From Oscillospiraceae bacterium (lineage in GTDB: Bacteria; Bacillota; Clostridia; Oscillospirales; CAG-272), in contig SVTU01000037.1 of assembly GCA_015063655.1 (NCBI GenBank), forward strand, positions 1 through 12,271: 12,271 nt of DNA, read 5' to 3'. The notes beneath the pieces are model-generated. The model saw only the letters and a program-made list of their open reading frames with translations, did no database searches and was not told the DNA's origin. The stretch's first letter is position 1. Each line of letters begins with the position of its first letter. A program made the position numbers and the translations under genes. Of the stretch, positions 1-7,419 are shown piece after piece.

Positions 1-549
1 GCGTATCGCATGCTTGGCGAGCGGGGCATTCCCGTGTGGGTGATGGAGCCTGTGCGAGGCGGCCGCCTTTGCACCCTGCCCCCTGCCGATACGGCACGCC
101 TGCAGGCCCTGCGCCCCGAAGCCAACATTCCCTCGTGGGCCTTCCGCTTTTTGCAGAGTCTGCCCGGGGTGAAGGTGGTGCTGTCGGGTATGTCCAACGA
201 GGAACAGCTTTTGGATAACATCGCCACCTTCTCGGCGCATCGCCCCTTGAACGAAAACGAGATGCAGGTGCTTCTGGGCATTGGCGAGCGCATGGCGGCG
301 GGTGTTCCCTGCACGGCATGCCGCTACTGTGTGGATCGCTGCCCGCAGGGCTTGGATATTCCGCAGCTGCTGTCGCTTTACAATGAGATCCTGGTTGGTG
401 AGGATAAGGACGGCGCACGCAAGGCACTTTCGGCACTCGCCGCAGAGAAGCGTCCCGAGGCCTGCGTTGGCTGTGAGGCGTGCGTGTCACGTTGCCCTCA
501 GCACATCAAGATCCCCAAGGTCTTGGCCGAATTTGCTCAAACGTCATAA
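1..549 (+). CDS. Aldo/keto reductase with C-terminal 4Fe-4S domain (5' partial)
   Basis: This is the C-terminal 182 codons of an aldo/keto reductase fused to a ferredoxin-like domain; the frame is open to the window edge, so the ATG at 10 is internal. The end of the TIM barrel is visible as GIPVWVMEPVRGGRL, then WAFRFLQSLPGVKVVLSGMS, the family's late strand and cofactor-binding region. Counting from the Met at 10, two cysteine clusters follow: C101/C104/C107/C111 (CTACRYCVDRCP) and C152/C155/C158/C162 (CVGCEACVSRCP), each a CxxCxxCxxxCP motif typical of a [4Fe-4S] site. Such proteins are common in anaerobic Clostridia and are presumed cytoplasmic oxidoreductases; the substrate cannot be read from the sequence. 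It ends before a stem-loop and is separated by an independent promoter from the transporter downstream. Confidence 0.93.
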   Translation, partial: AYRMLGERGIPVWVMEPVRGGRLCTLPPADTARLQALRPEANIPSWAFRFLQSLPGVKVVLSGMSNEEQLLDNIATFSAHRPLNENEMQVLLGIGERMAAGVPCTACRYCVDRCPQGLDIPQLLSLYNEILVGEDKDGARKALSALAAEKRPEACVGCEACVSRCPQHIKIPKVLAEFAQTS

Positions 550-554
550 AAGAA

Positions 555-610
555 TGCCCGTGTGCTTCGCTTGCGGATACGATCTCGCTTGCGGACGCAC
601 GGGCAATTTT
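555..610 (+). terminator. Putative terminator of the aldo/keto reductase gene
   Basis: The arm 555-564 (tgcccgtgtg) pairs with 596-605 (cgcacgggca), a 10-bp stem including one G-T wobble, followed by aatttt. The 31-nt loop is large for an intrinsic terminator and the T run is only four bases, so efficiency is uncertain. Its location, five bases after the stop codon and just before a new promoter, supports the call. Confidence 0.5.
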
Positions 611-614
611 CCTC

Positions 615-643
615 TTGACAAGGGTTTGGCCGTGTGATATAAT
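615..643 (+). promoter_or_regulatory. Consensus sigma-A promoter of the MFS transporter
   Basis: TTGACA at 615-620 and TATAAT at 638-643 are both perfect consensus hexamers, separated by exactly 17 bp, and a TGa extended -10 precedes the -10 box. Transcription would start near 650, about 30 bases before the ATG at 682. No operator-like repeat was seen over it, so strong constitutive expression is the simplest reading. Confidence 0.9.
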
Positions 644-681
644 GACCTTGATTTTTTTGAAGCGCCAAGAAAGGACACCTT

Positions 682-1971
682 ATGACAAAAAACAACGAAA
701 CCCTGACAAGAGATCAAAAGAAGTGCAAATTTAAGCAGTATGCCTGGCTTGTTCTGCTTAGCTTTGGCTTTATGTATCTGTTCTTCTACAACGGCAGACA
801 GAACATCAATTTGGTGATGACGCAAATGGCCGAGGAGCTTGGCTCTACCACGGCCGCCCTTGGCGTTGTGTCCTCTGCCCTCTTTTGGTGCTATGCCTTC
901 GGTCAGCTGATCAACGGCAGGCTTGGCGCCTTTCTGGGCTATAAGCGGTTGATGATCGTTGGCACGGTGGCCAGTGCTGTTCTTAACGTGGTGATCTCCT
1001 TTCAGCACAGCATTCCCGTGATTGCCGTGCTGTGGGGGCTGAACGGCTTCTTCCAGTCTATGGTGTGGTCCAACGGCCTTGGCGTGGTCAACAAATGGTG
1101 GCCAAGCAAGCAGCGTGGCTTTGCCACGGGGCTTACCACCTTCTTTTCGGGCATGGCACAGGTTACGACCTATCTTTCGATCCTGCTCTGCCTGCACCTC
1201 AATCCCGAATGGGGCTGGCGTGCCGCCTTCCGCTTCCCCATGCTTCCCTTGCTTCTCTCCTTGATCGCCTTTATATGCTTTTTCAAGAATTCTCCGAGCG
1301 ATGCGGGGCTTGCCGAGTTTGAGCAGGCGGACGATGCATCGGGTGCGGAGCTAGAGGCTCTTATCAAGCAAAAGGGCTATTTTTACCCCTATAAGCTGTT
1401 GTTTTCCGAGCCGAAGGTCTTGATCTTCTGCTTGATCTCGGCCATTGCGGGCATTGGACGGTACGGTCTTCTTACGTGGATCCCCACGTACTTCACCGAG
1501 GAGCTTGGTCTTTCCATCAAGGACGGTATCTTCAGCTCCATTCTGCTTCCCTTCGGGCAGGCATGCGCCATGTTTATTTTCCCGATCATGACCGACAAGC
1601 TGCTCAAGGGCAAGCGTGAGCCGATGCTGATCATTGCCTCTTGTATCACGTGCGTGGGCATGGTCGTGTTCCCCTTTATTCGGCATCAGGCGGGGGCTTC
1701 CCTTATGCTCTTCGTTCTCGGCGTTTTCGCTATGGTTACGGGTGTGATCTGGACGATCGCAGGGGATATTGGCGGCAAGGCGCTGTCCTCGACCGTGGTG
1801 GGCGTCTTTGACTGGGCAGTCTACATGGGAGCGGCCGTTCAGGCGATGCTGTTTGGCTTTGTTAAGGATACCTTTGGCTGGAAAGCCATCTTTGTGATCA
1901 TTGCCATTCTGTACGTGATTTTGCTGGTTTTGACGCTGCTGTCAAGGAAGATGAAAACGAAAAACATATAA
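682..1971 (+). CDS. MFS transporter, organophosphate:phosphate antiporter (GlpT/UhpT-like) family
   Basis: This 429-residue integral membrane protein is of normal length for the family, with about 12 hydrophobic segments in two halves. It resembles the OPA family, which exchanges sugar phosphates or glycerol-3-phosphate for inorganic phosphate. The two arginines that bind phosphate in GlpT (R45 and R269 there) have counterparts: R39 in FFYNGRQNINLV and R260 in IGRYGLLTWIPTYFTEELG, the latter closely matching the GlpT segment RYGILDWSPTYL. WWPSKQRGFATG near residues 139-150 matches the loop motif between helices 4 and 5. The start is supported by aagaaagga at 667-675, about 7 nt before the ATG, and by the consensus promoter upstream. 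The exact substrate (glycerol-3-phosphate, hexose phosphate, phosphoglycerate or another) cannot be assigned. No catabolic partner gene is adjacent. Confidence 0.85.
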   Translation: MTKNNETLTRDQKKCKFKQYAWLVLLSFGFMYLFFYNGRQNINLVMTQMAEELGSTTAALGVVSSALFWCYAFGQLINGRLGAFLGYKRLMIVGTVASAVLNVVISFQHSIPVIAVLWGLNGFFQSMVWSNGLGVVNKWWPSKQRGFATGLTTFFSGMAQVTTYLSILLCLHLNPEWGWRAAFRFPMLPLLLSLIAFICFFKNSPSDAGLAEFEQADDASGAELEALIKQKGYFYPYKLLFSEPKVLIFCLISAIAGIGRYGLLTWIPTYFTEELGLSIKDGIFSSILLPFGQACAMFIFPIMTDKLLKGKREPMLIIASCITCVGMVVFPFIRHQAGASLMLFVLGVFAMVTGVIWTIAGDIGGKALSSTVVGVFDWAVYMGAAVQAMLFGFVKDTFGWKAIFVIIAILYVILLVLTLLSRKMKTKNI

Positions 1972-1985
1972 TGAAGATAAAGAAG

Positions 1986-2016
1986 GGGGCTGTCTCTATT
2001 TGAGACAGCCCCTTTT
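1986..2016 (+). terminator. Strong intrinsic terminator, probably bidirectional
   Basis: An 11-bp perfect stem pairs ggggctgtctc (1986-1996) with gagacagcccc (2002-2012) around the loop tattt, followed by tttt. It lies 14 bases after the transporter stop. On the minus strand it is followed by ccttcttt, so it may also stop transcription from the convergent gltA gene. Confidence 0.9.
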
Positions 2017-2033
2017 GGGGATAGGCAGATTTG

Positions 2034-2061
2034 AGCAAGAAGCGTCGTTTTCGGTCTTGCT
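2034..2061. repeat. Small inverted repeat between convergent genes
   Basis: agcaaga (2034-2040) and tcttgct (2055-2061) are perfect inverted arms of 7 bp with a 14-nt loop. It lies downstream of the gltA stop on the minus strand but has no T tract. It could be a transcript 3'-end stem; its function is unknown. Confidence 0.4.
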
Positions 2062-2082
2062 AAATATGACAGCCCCTATGTA

Positions 2083-3453
2083 TTATCTTTCCTCGATGGG
2101 GGTATACGCCGTGCGGCGAGCGATGCACTTATAAGCAGGGCGAATGATGCGCTTGGCCGTGTGGTACTCCTCTATACGGTGTGCGCACCAGCCCGAGGCA
2201 CGGGCGATGGCGAACAGAGGCGTGTACATCTCACGTGGAATGCCCAGCATGCGGTAAACAAGACCCGAATACAGGTCAACGTTGGCGCACATGGCCTTGT
2301 TTGTTCCCTTAAAGCTCTGGAACAGCTCGGGCGTCACACGCTCAATGGTCTCAAGAAGGGCATAATCGTCTCCGAAGCCCTTTTCGACGGCCAGCTTCTC
2401 GGCATACTTCTTGAGCATGACCGCACGGGGATCGGACTTGGTGTAGATGGCGTGGCCCATGCCGTAGATCTTGCCCGAGCCGTCGCCTGCCTCTCCTCGC
2501 AAAAGCTTGCCGAGGAAGTATTTGACCTCATCCTCGTCATGCGTGTCCTTGACGCCTTGCTTGATGTGGTCGAACATCTGCTCGACCTTGATGTTGGCTC
2601 CGCCGTGCAACGGGCCCTTGAGCGAGCCGATGGCGGCGCTGATGGCAGAATAGGTATCCGTTCCCGACGAGGACAGCACACGGCACGAGAAGGTGGAGTT
2701 GTTTCCGCCGCCATGCTCGGCGTGAATGACCATGCACAGGTCAAGGAGCTTAGCCTCCTCCTCGGTATATTGCTTGCTGGAGCGAAGCACGCGCAAGAAG
2801 TTTTCGGCGGTGGTCAGCTCATCCTTCGTCTTATGCAGGTTGAGGCTCTTGCCGTGGAAGTTAGAGCGGTATACGGCATAGGAATGAGCGGCGATGACGG
2901 GGAGCTTGGCAATAATATCGATGCTCTGACGGAGCATGTTCTCCAAGGACGTGTCATCGGGATTATCATCATAAGAATACAGAGACAGCACACCGATCTG
3001 CATTTTGTTCATGATGGACGTAGAGGGGGCCTTCATCAGGACATCCTCGGTGAAATGCGGGGGTAGGTGACGGCGGCTGGCGACCAGGGCATTGAACTCG
3101 GCCAGCTCCTCGGCGGTGGGCAGATGGCCGAACAGGAGCAGATAGACGCACTCCTCAAAGCCGAAGCGGTCCTCCGCGGCGTAGCCGTCCACCATGGCGG
3201 ACATATCACAGCCGCGATATTCCAGCTTGCCCTCATCGGCGATCTTCTCGCCCTCGTACATCAGATAGCCGTGGGCGTTGCCGATGTCGGTGACGCCTGC
3301 CATCACGCCCGTTCCGTCGTTCTCTCGCAGACCCCGCTTAACACGGTAGTTGGAGAAGGCCTCGGCGGGAATGTGATAGGCCTCGGCGGCACGTTCTACG
3401 TATTTTTTATAGGCGCTTTCGTCAAAGGAAGCGGTGTTTTGTAAATCTGACAT
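2083..3453 (-). CDS. gltA: Citrate synthase
   Basis: It condenses acetyl-CoA and oxaloacetate to citrate, feeding the oxidative branch of the TCA cycle and glutamate synthesis. The protein has 456 residues, with an N-terminal extension before the conserved core (the GYLMYEGEKIADEGKLEYRG region near 62-81) that is typical of the longer Clostridia form. The catalytic triad is visible: H283 in GPLHGGAN, H334 in GMGHAIY and D393 in ANVDLYSG. HAEHGGG (244-250) and arginines R343, R418 and R426 fall in substrate-binding segments. The ATG at 3453 is preceded by GGAGG (3460-3464) with about 6 nt spacing. It stands alone with its own promoter, and no aconitase or isocitrate dehydrogenase gene is in the window. 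A 2-methylcitrate synthase activity cannot be excluded from sequence alone. Confidence 0.95.
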   Translation of the reverse strand: MSDLQNTASFDESAYKKYVERAAEAYHIPAEAFSNYRVKRGLRENDGTGVMAGVTDIGNAHGYLMYEGEKIADEGKLEYRGCDMSAMVDGYAAEDRFGFEECVYLLLFGHLPTAEELAEFNALVASRRHLPPHFTEDVLMKAPSTSIMNKMQIGVLSLYSYDDNPDDTSLENMLRQSIDIIAKLPVIAAHSYAVYRSNFHGKSLNLHKTKDELTTAENFLRVLRSSKQYTEEEAKLLDLCMVIHAEHGGGNNSTFSCRVLSSSGTDTYSAISAAIGSLKGPLHGGANIKVEQMFDHIKQGVKDTHDEDEVKYFLGKLLRGEAGDGSGKIYGMGHAIYTKSDPRAVMLKKYAEKLAVEKGFGDDYALLETIERVTPELFQSFKGTNKAMCANVDLYSGLVYRMLGIPREMYTPLFAIARASGWCAHRIEEYHTAKRIIRPAYKCIARRTAYTPIEER

Positions 3454-3482
3454 GGGTTACCTCCATTGGGATATTGGTACAC

Positions 3483-3511
3483 ATTATATCACGCACGGCA
3501 CCAAAATGCAA
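3483..3511 (-). promoter_or_regulatory. Promoter of gltA
   Basis: Read on the minus strand, TTGCAT (3506-3511) and TATAAT (3483-3488) are separated by 17 bp, with a TGa extended -10. The start site would be near 3476, giving a short leader of about 20 nt before the ATG at 3453. Confidence 0.85.
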
Positions 3512-3520
3512 GCAGGAGTG

Positions 3521-3543
3521 TGTAAAATTTCAAAACATTTACA
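3521..3543. promoter_or_regulatory. Dyad TGTAAA-N11-TTTACA upstream of the gltA promoter
   Basis: Perfect 6-bp arms (3521-3526 and 3538-3543) flank 11 bases, ending about 10 bp upstream of the gltA -35 box. The position suits an activator or repressor site; citrate synthase genes in Bacillus are controlled by CcpC and CcpA. It does not match the TnrA spacing, and in AT-rich DNA a chance dyad is possible. Confidence 0.3.
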
Positions 3544-3564
3544 ATTTATTCACACAATCGAGTG

Positions 3565-3598
3565 TTATGAATGCAAAATTGCATATCTTGCGTCATAA
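3565..3598. repeat. Nested inverted repeat after the flippase gene
   Basis: TTATGA (3565-3570) pairs with TCATAA (3593-3598) and, inside it, ATGCAA (3571-3576) pairs with TTGCAT (3579-3584), leaving an 8-nt bulge on one side. It begins 8 bases past the flippase stop codon on the minus strand. It could protect the 3' end of a transcript or act as a weak terminator, but it lacks a T tract and is AT-rich. Confidence 0.3.
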
Positions 3599-3605
3599 AT
3601 CCTGC

Positions 3606-4841
3606 TTATTTTCCTGCTTCTTGATATTTTTTGTCGTTTCTTGCCTCAACGGCACCCCACACGGCAACCATCAAAAAGCGCAGGGCGTTGGCACCGAGAG
3701 AGGACCATACAAAGCCGTTAAGACCCCACAGCACCGTGCAGGGCACGGTGAGGGCGAAAAATTCAACGGCATAGATGACGTTAAAGGCAAACTGCTTCTT
3801 CTCTCCTCGGAACTTGAGCAGAATGATAACCAGCACGTTGGAGATGAAGTAGAAGATCTGCCCGAGAATGGCCGAGGCGATATAGGGGCGTGCCGCCTCG
3901 TACAGATCGGGATACAGCAGGCGCAAAAAGAGCGGGGATACCAAGACGCATCCGCCAAAGGCAACGCCGCCTACCGCTACGGCAATGATCATGCAGTACC
4001 GCCAGAAGCGAGGCGAAAGGCGTACGTCCAGCTTGACAAGATAGCTGATGATGAGCGAGTTGATGGGGACGGTCAGCATGGCCACGACCTTGCCGAACAG
4101 CGAGGCCGTGTAGTAAATGGCAGCCGCCGTGCCGCTCTCAAAGGCGGCCAGAAGCAGACGGTCGGAGTTGAGGGCGAGATTTTCGATGAGGGTGGATAGC
4201 AGAATGAGGCCCATGCTGGCGCATACGGGCTTGAAGCTGCGGCTTTTGCGGAGCAGATCGGAGCGGTAGATCGTGCCGAACAGCACCACGTAGCCCACGC
4301 CCAGTGCCTCGCCCACGATGAGCGCCCACATCCATTCGCCCGTGAGGGCAAAAACGGCAAGCCCCAGCACGTAGCCAAGCGAGATGATGACGTAGAACAC
4401 CATGTATCGGAAGAAGTTCGACGACAGGCGGAAGTCCACGTCCGAGTAGTAGCGGAAGGCCGTGAGCAGCAACAGCAGTGCAAACAGCATGCATACGACG
4501 GGAGAGGCCATGCCGTTTATGGCCAGATAGCCGACTCCAAGCACGCCGCACAGGATGCCGCCTGCCAGCATAATGATGTTGTAGTCTCCGTTGGTTGGCT
4601 TAAGTGTTTTATGGCTGACCATGCGGGAATAGTTGGCCGCCGTTCCCACCGTGCCTGCCGAAATGGCCACAAAGGACAGGGCGGCCAAGGCGAGGCCGTA
4701 GCCCTCGTCGCCGAGGCGGCGGGCCATAAAGGGATACAGCACGAGCTGTATGATCATATTGAAGAAGGCCGTGGCGCTGATGCTGTAGATCATGTCTCGA
4801 ACGCCGCGACCTGCGGTGAGCTTGTTTTCCTTTTCCATCAT
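3606..4841 (-). CDS. Polysaccharide/oligosaccharide flippase (Wzx-like, MOP superfamily)
   Basis: A 411-residue, very hydrophobic protein with about a dozen predicted membrane segments. The N-terminal pattern GVRDMIYSISATAFFNMIIQ followed by YPFMARRLGDEGYGLALAAL is typical of Wzx-type lipid-linked oligosaccharide flippases, which move undecaprenyl-linked glycans across the membrane. It contains no enzymatic motif. The first ATG (4841) overlaps the licD stop codon as ATGA; a second ATG follows at once at 4838. No good Shine-Dalgarno lies close by, so translation is probably coupled to licD. It is the last gene of the minus-strand run. With licD and the GtrA-family gene it forms a surface-glycopolymer cassette. 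Its substrate is not deducible, and a MurJ or MATE role is less likely given the context. Confidence 0.8.
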   Translation of the reverse strand: MMEKENKLTAGRGVRDMIYSISATAFFNMIIQLVLYPFMARRLGDEGYGLALAALSFVAISAGTVGTAANYSRMVSHKTLKPTNGDYNIIMLAGGILCGVLGVGYLAINGMASPVVCMLFALLLLLTAFRYYSDVDFRLSSNFFRYMVFYVIISLGYVLGLAVFALTGEWMWALIVGEALGVGYVVLFGTIYRSDLLRKSRSFKPVCASMGLILLSTLIENLALNSDRLLLAAFESGTAAAIYYTASLFGKVVAMLTVPINSLIISYLVKLDVRLSPRFWRYCMIIAVAVGGVAFGGCVLVSPLFLRLLYPDLYEAARPYIASAILGQIFYFISNVLVIILLKFRGEKKQFAFNVIYAVEFFALTVPCTVLWGLNGFVWSSLGANALRFLMVAVWGAVEARNDKKYQEAGK

Positions 4842-5665
4842 AAATGCATTGGGCGCCTGTCCTCTTCCTTGGGGGGCGTCATGTAATCTCCGTAAAATGT
4901 GGTGAGAATGTGATCCCAGCCTGCGGGGCAGTCAAACAGACGGTCGCGAAGCGGAAGCTGAACGGTCTCTACGTAGGCGTTGCGCTCCCAACGGCGGTGC
5001 AGATCCGACACAAGGCCGTTGGCTTGCCAATAGTACTTCCCTTCCTTACCCCGATAGGCTGTTGCGATCCTCTCCTGCTTTTGAAGCACCTGAGAAAGAC
5101 TCATGCAACGGCCAAAGGCACGAAGTGTTTTGACCTGCAGAGCCTGCACGAAGGAATATTTCTTTTTGTTCTTTTCATAGCGGTGTGCCATGGCGTTGCC
5201 GTACACCATCTTCTGGCGCAGAACCTGGCAACGGAAGGCGGCACTGCTGTCGGGTGCCTCGTCCAGCAAAAAGATATCCACGGCAATGCAGTTCTGATGA
5301 TTGAGCTGCGCTTCGTCCTCGGGGGTGGGCGTGCGGAGCAGCTCTTCTGTATTGATGAAGCGGGGGATAAAATCGAAGAAGTATCCGCCGTAGTCATCGG
5401 GGGTGATGAGGCGGTATGGCTCGGGAAGCTCGTGAGCGACCTTGAGGAGCTTTTCATATTCCTCTCGGCGCATGGTCAGGTCGGCATCGTCGTCCCACGG
5501 AATAAAATCCTTGTGGCGGACAGCGCCAAGCAGTGTCCCTGCATCCAAAAAGTATTGAATATTATGGCGGTGGCACAGGTCGTCGATGGCGCACAGCATG
5601 TCGAATATGATTTGATGAACCTTGTCAAGATGTTCCATAGGAGTTATGCCCTTTCTGTCTTTCAT
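4838..5665 (-). CDS. licD: LicD-family phosphotransferase (phosphocholine/phosphoribitol-type)
   Basis: LicD-family enzymes carry a nucleotidyltransferase-type fold and transfer phosphocholine or related groups onto surface glycans such as teichoic acids. The signature is near-canonical: YFLDAGTLLGAVRHKDFIPW (38-57) followed by the acidic cluster D58, D59, D60 and D62 expected to bind metal, then VDIFLLD (129-135). The length of 275 residues is usual. The start is ambiguous. The ATG at 5665 sits 6 nt after the upstream stop but has only a weak Shine-Dalgarno. An ATG at 5638 (Met10) is preceded by aaaggg at about 10 nt and would still keep the whole domain. No choline uptake or kinase genes (licA, licB, licC) are adjacent, so the donor group is uncertain. 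It overlaps the flippase gene by 4 nt. Confidence 0.88.
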   Translation of the reverse strand: MKDRKGITPMEHLDKVHQIIFDMLCAIDDLCHRHNIQYFLDAGTLLGAVRHKDFIPWDDDADLTMRREEYEKLLKVAHELPEPYRLITPDDYGGYFFDFIPRFINTEELLRTPTPEDEAQLNHQNCIAVDIFLLDEAPDSSAAFRCQVLRQKMVYGNAMAHRYEKNKKKYSFVQALQVKTLRAFGRCMSLSQVLQKQERIATAYRGKEGKYYWQANGLVSDLHRRWERNAYVETVQLPLRDRLFDCPAGWDHILTTFYGDYMTPPKEEDRRPMHL

Positions 5666-5671
5666 AATAGG

Positions 5672-6181
5672 TTACGAGTCCTGCGGCCCTTGTGTCTCCT
5701 TGCGGAAGACCCAAAGCTTACTGAGAATATAATTGCCGATGATGACGGCGGCACAGGAAGCAAGCTTTGCCCACGTGCGCTCGCTCATCGGAATGGGGAT
5801 CAGGGGAAGCGTAAAGACGGTATAGCCGCTATGCTCCAATGCAAAGATTACGCCGAGATTGACGGCGATCTCCAGCAGAAGCGTGGCGGCACGTGCGCCC
5901 GAAAAGCGCACAAGCTGTCGGCAAAATCCCCGTCTGCCCTGTACGCCGTGGTCGGTAAAGACCCAGCGTCGGTTGGTGAAGAAGGCCACCAGCACACCGC
6001 TTGTCCACTGTATGATGCTGGCGGCGACGTCTACCCACGTTTTGGGCGAGCCGTTCTCGGAGAAGATCCTGCCAAGCGTTTGCAGTGTGAGGAAGCAGAA
6101 AAAGAGTGACACGGCGGTGGTGATAACACCGAACAGCATATACATCAAAAATTGACGGTGCTTGATAAGAAAGGCTTTCAT
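5672..6181 (-). CDS. GtrA-family membrane protein
   Basis: A 169-residue protein with four hydrophobic segments (about 11-35, 51-70, 94-115 and 136-158), the normal GtrA topology and length. NRRWVF at 70-75 and NYILSKLWVF at 150-159 match the two family repeats that follow helices 2 and 4. GtrA proteins are thought to help translocate lipid-linked sugars (for example bactoprenyl-glucose) for glycosylation of cell-surface polymers. It starts 9 nt after rarA, with an AGGGGG ribosome binding site overlapping the rarA stop, and ends 6 nt before licD. No glycosyltransferase that would normally act with it is present in the window. The family call is firm; the cargo is unknown. Confidence 0.87.
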   Translation of the reverse strand: MKAFLIKHRQFLMYMLFGVITTAVSLFFCFLTLQTLGRIFSENGSPKTWVDVAASIIQWTSGVLVAFFTNRRWVFTDHGVQGRRGFCRQLVRFSGARAATLLLEIAVNLGVIFALEHSGYTVFTLPLIPIPMSERTWAKLASCAAVIIGNYILSKLWVFRKETQGPQDS

Positions 6182-6190
6182 GGCTGCCCC

Positions 6191-7411
6191 CTATTCGTTG
6201 CCCTTGATGCGGTCGGCATACGCCTTGGCGGCTTGCTCGGTCTTGTTGTCGCCGTAGCGGTAATACACCTTATCCTTGACGTCGTCAGGCAGATACTGCT
6301 GACGCACGTAGTGGTTGGGATAGTCGTGGGGGTAGCGGTAGCCTCGGAAGAGCGGTGCTTGCAGGGGAACGGGAACGATGCGTCCCATGCCCGCCTCTAC
6401 GTCAGCCATAGCCGCATCCACTGCCGCTTCGGCGGCGTTTGACTTGGGGGCGGTGGCCAACAGAATGGCGGCATTGGCCAGAGGGATGCGAGCCTCGGGC
6501 AATCCCAGCTCCTTGGCGGACTCACAGCACGCACGGGTGACGGCGGCCGCCATCGGGTAGGCAAGCCCCACGTCCTCACTGGCAATGACCTGCAGACGGC
6601 GGCATACCGAGATCAGCTCGCCAAGCGAAAGAAGTTTGGCAAGATAGAAGACGGCGGCATCGGGGTCTGAGCCTCGAATGGATTTTTGCAGGCAGGAGAG
6701 CAGGTCAAAGTGGGTATCGTCATCAAAATTGCCCACACGGGTGGCAAAGCCGTCCACACTCTCGCGGTCGATGACCGCATCGGCGGCAAAGAAGGCGTTT
6801 TCCAACAGGCCAATGGCACGGCGGACGTCGCCGCCCGTGCATTTGGCGATATACGTGAGGGCTTCCCCGTCTGCCGTTTTGTTTTCCTTGTGCTGTTCGT
6901 TGAGATACGCCAGCGCACGGGAGAGTGCCACCGTGCAGGCCTTGGGGGCGACGGGGCGGAACTCAAAGAGCGAGGAGCGGGAAATGATGGCGTTGTATAC
7001 GTAAAAATGGGGGTTTTCGGTGGTGGATGCGATCAGCGTGACACGTCCGTCCTCGATATACTCAAGAAGAGACTGCTGCTGCTTTTTGTTGAAATACTGG
7101 ATCTCGTCCAAATAGAGCAGCACGCCGTTCGCGGCAAAAAGTGTGTTCGTACTGCCGAGAATGTCCTTGACGTCGGAGAGGGAGGCGGTGGTGGCGTTGA
7201 GCTTGTGAAACACCATGCCCGATTCTCTGGCGATGATCTCGGCGGCGGTGGTCTTTCCCGTGCCGGGCGGGCCGTAGAAGATCATGTTGGTGACACGGCC
7301 CGAGGCGATCATGCGGCGAATAACGCCTCGCTCGCCAAACAAATGCTCCTGACCGACGATGTCCTCAAAGCGTGTGGGGCGAAGCTCGTCTGCGGTTCTT
7401 TGCGTGGTCAT
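6191..7411 (-). CDS. rarA: Replication-associated recombination protein RarA (MgsA), AAA+ ATPase
   Basis: A clamp-loader-like AAA+ ATPase acting at stalled replication forks. N-terminal RPTRFEDIVGQEHLFG is the family opening; Walker A is GPPGTGKTT (47-55), Walker B LLYLDEI with D102/E103, and sensor 1 STTENP (129-134). YNAIISRSS (139-147) holds R145 at the arginine-finger position. The C-terminal half carries SIRGSDPDAAVFYLAKLL, ASEDVGLA and the end motif YPHDYPNHYVRQQYLPD, which separate RarA from RuvB and DnaX. The 406 residues are slightly short of the usual 420-450. The Walker B follow-on FNKKQQQSLL lacks the HR pair common in DEIHRFNK-type sequences (here DEIQYFNK). The ATG at 7411 has gaggtga 3 nt upstream, overlapping the stop of the preceding gene. 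Confidence 0.95.
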   Translation of the reverse strand: MTTQRTADELRPTRFEDIVGQEHLFGERGVIRRMIASGRVTNMIFYGPPGTGKTTAAEIIARESGMVFHKLNATTASLSDVKDILGSTNTLFAANGVLLYLDEIQYFNKKQQQSLLEYIEDGRVTLIASTTENPHFYVYNAIISRSSLFEFRPVAPKACTVALSRALAYLNEQHKENKTADGEALTYIAKCTGGDVRRAIGLLENAFFAADAVIDRESVDGFATRVGNFDDDTHFDLLSCLQKSIRGSDPDAAVFYLAKLLSLGELISVCRRLQVIASEDVGLAYPMAAAVTRACCESAKELGLPEARIPLANAAILLATAPKSNAAEAAVDAAMADVEAGMGRIVPVPLQAPLFRGYRYPHDYPNHYVRQQYLPDDVKDKVYYRYGDNKTEQAAKAYADRIKGNE

Positions 7412-7419
7412 GGCTCACC

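Noticed and set aside
1986..2016. CRISPR or insertion-sequence remnant at the gagacagc repeats
   Set aside because: There are too few copies, no regular spacing, no transposase fragment and no target duplication; terminator hairpins explain the main copy.
2161..3066. A 301-codon open frame on the plus strand opposite gltA
   Set aside because: It lies entirely within citrate synthase, whose catalytic residues are intact, and the antisense translation has no recognisable domain or start signals.
4844..6109. A 421-codon open frame on the plus strand opposite licD and the GtrA-family gene
   Set aside because: It is fully antisense to two genes with clear family motifs, crosses their junction, has no ribosome binding site and its translation resembles no protein. 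It reflects codon bias on the opposite strand.
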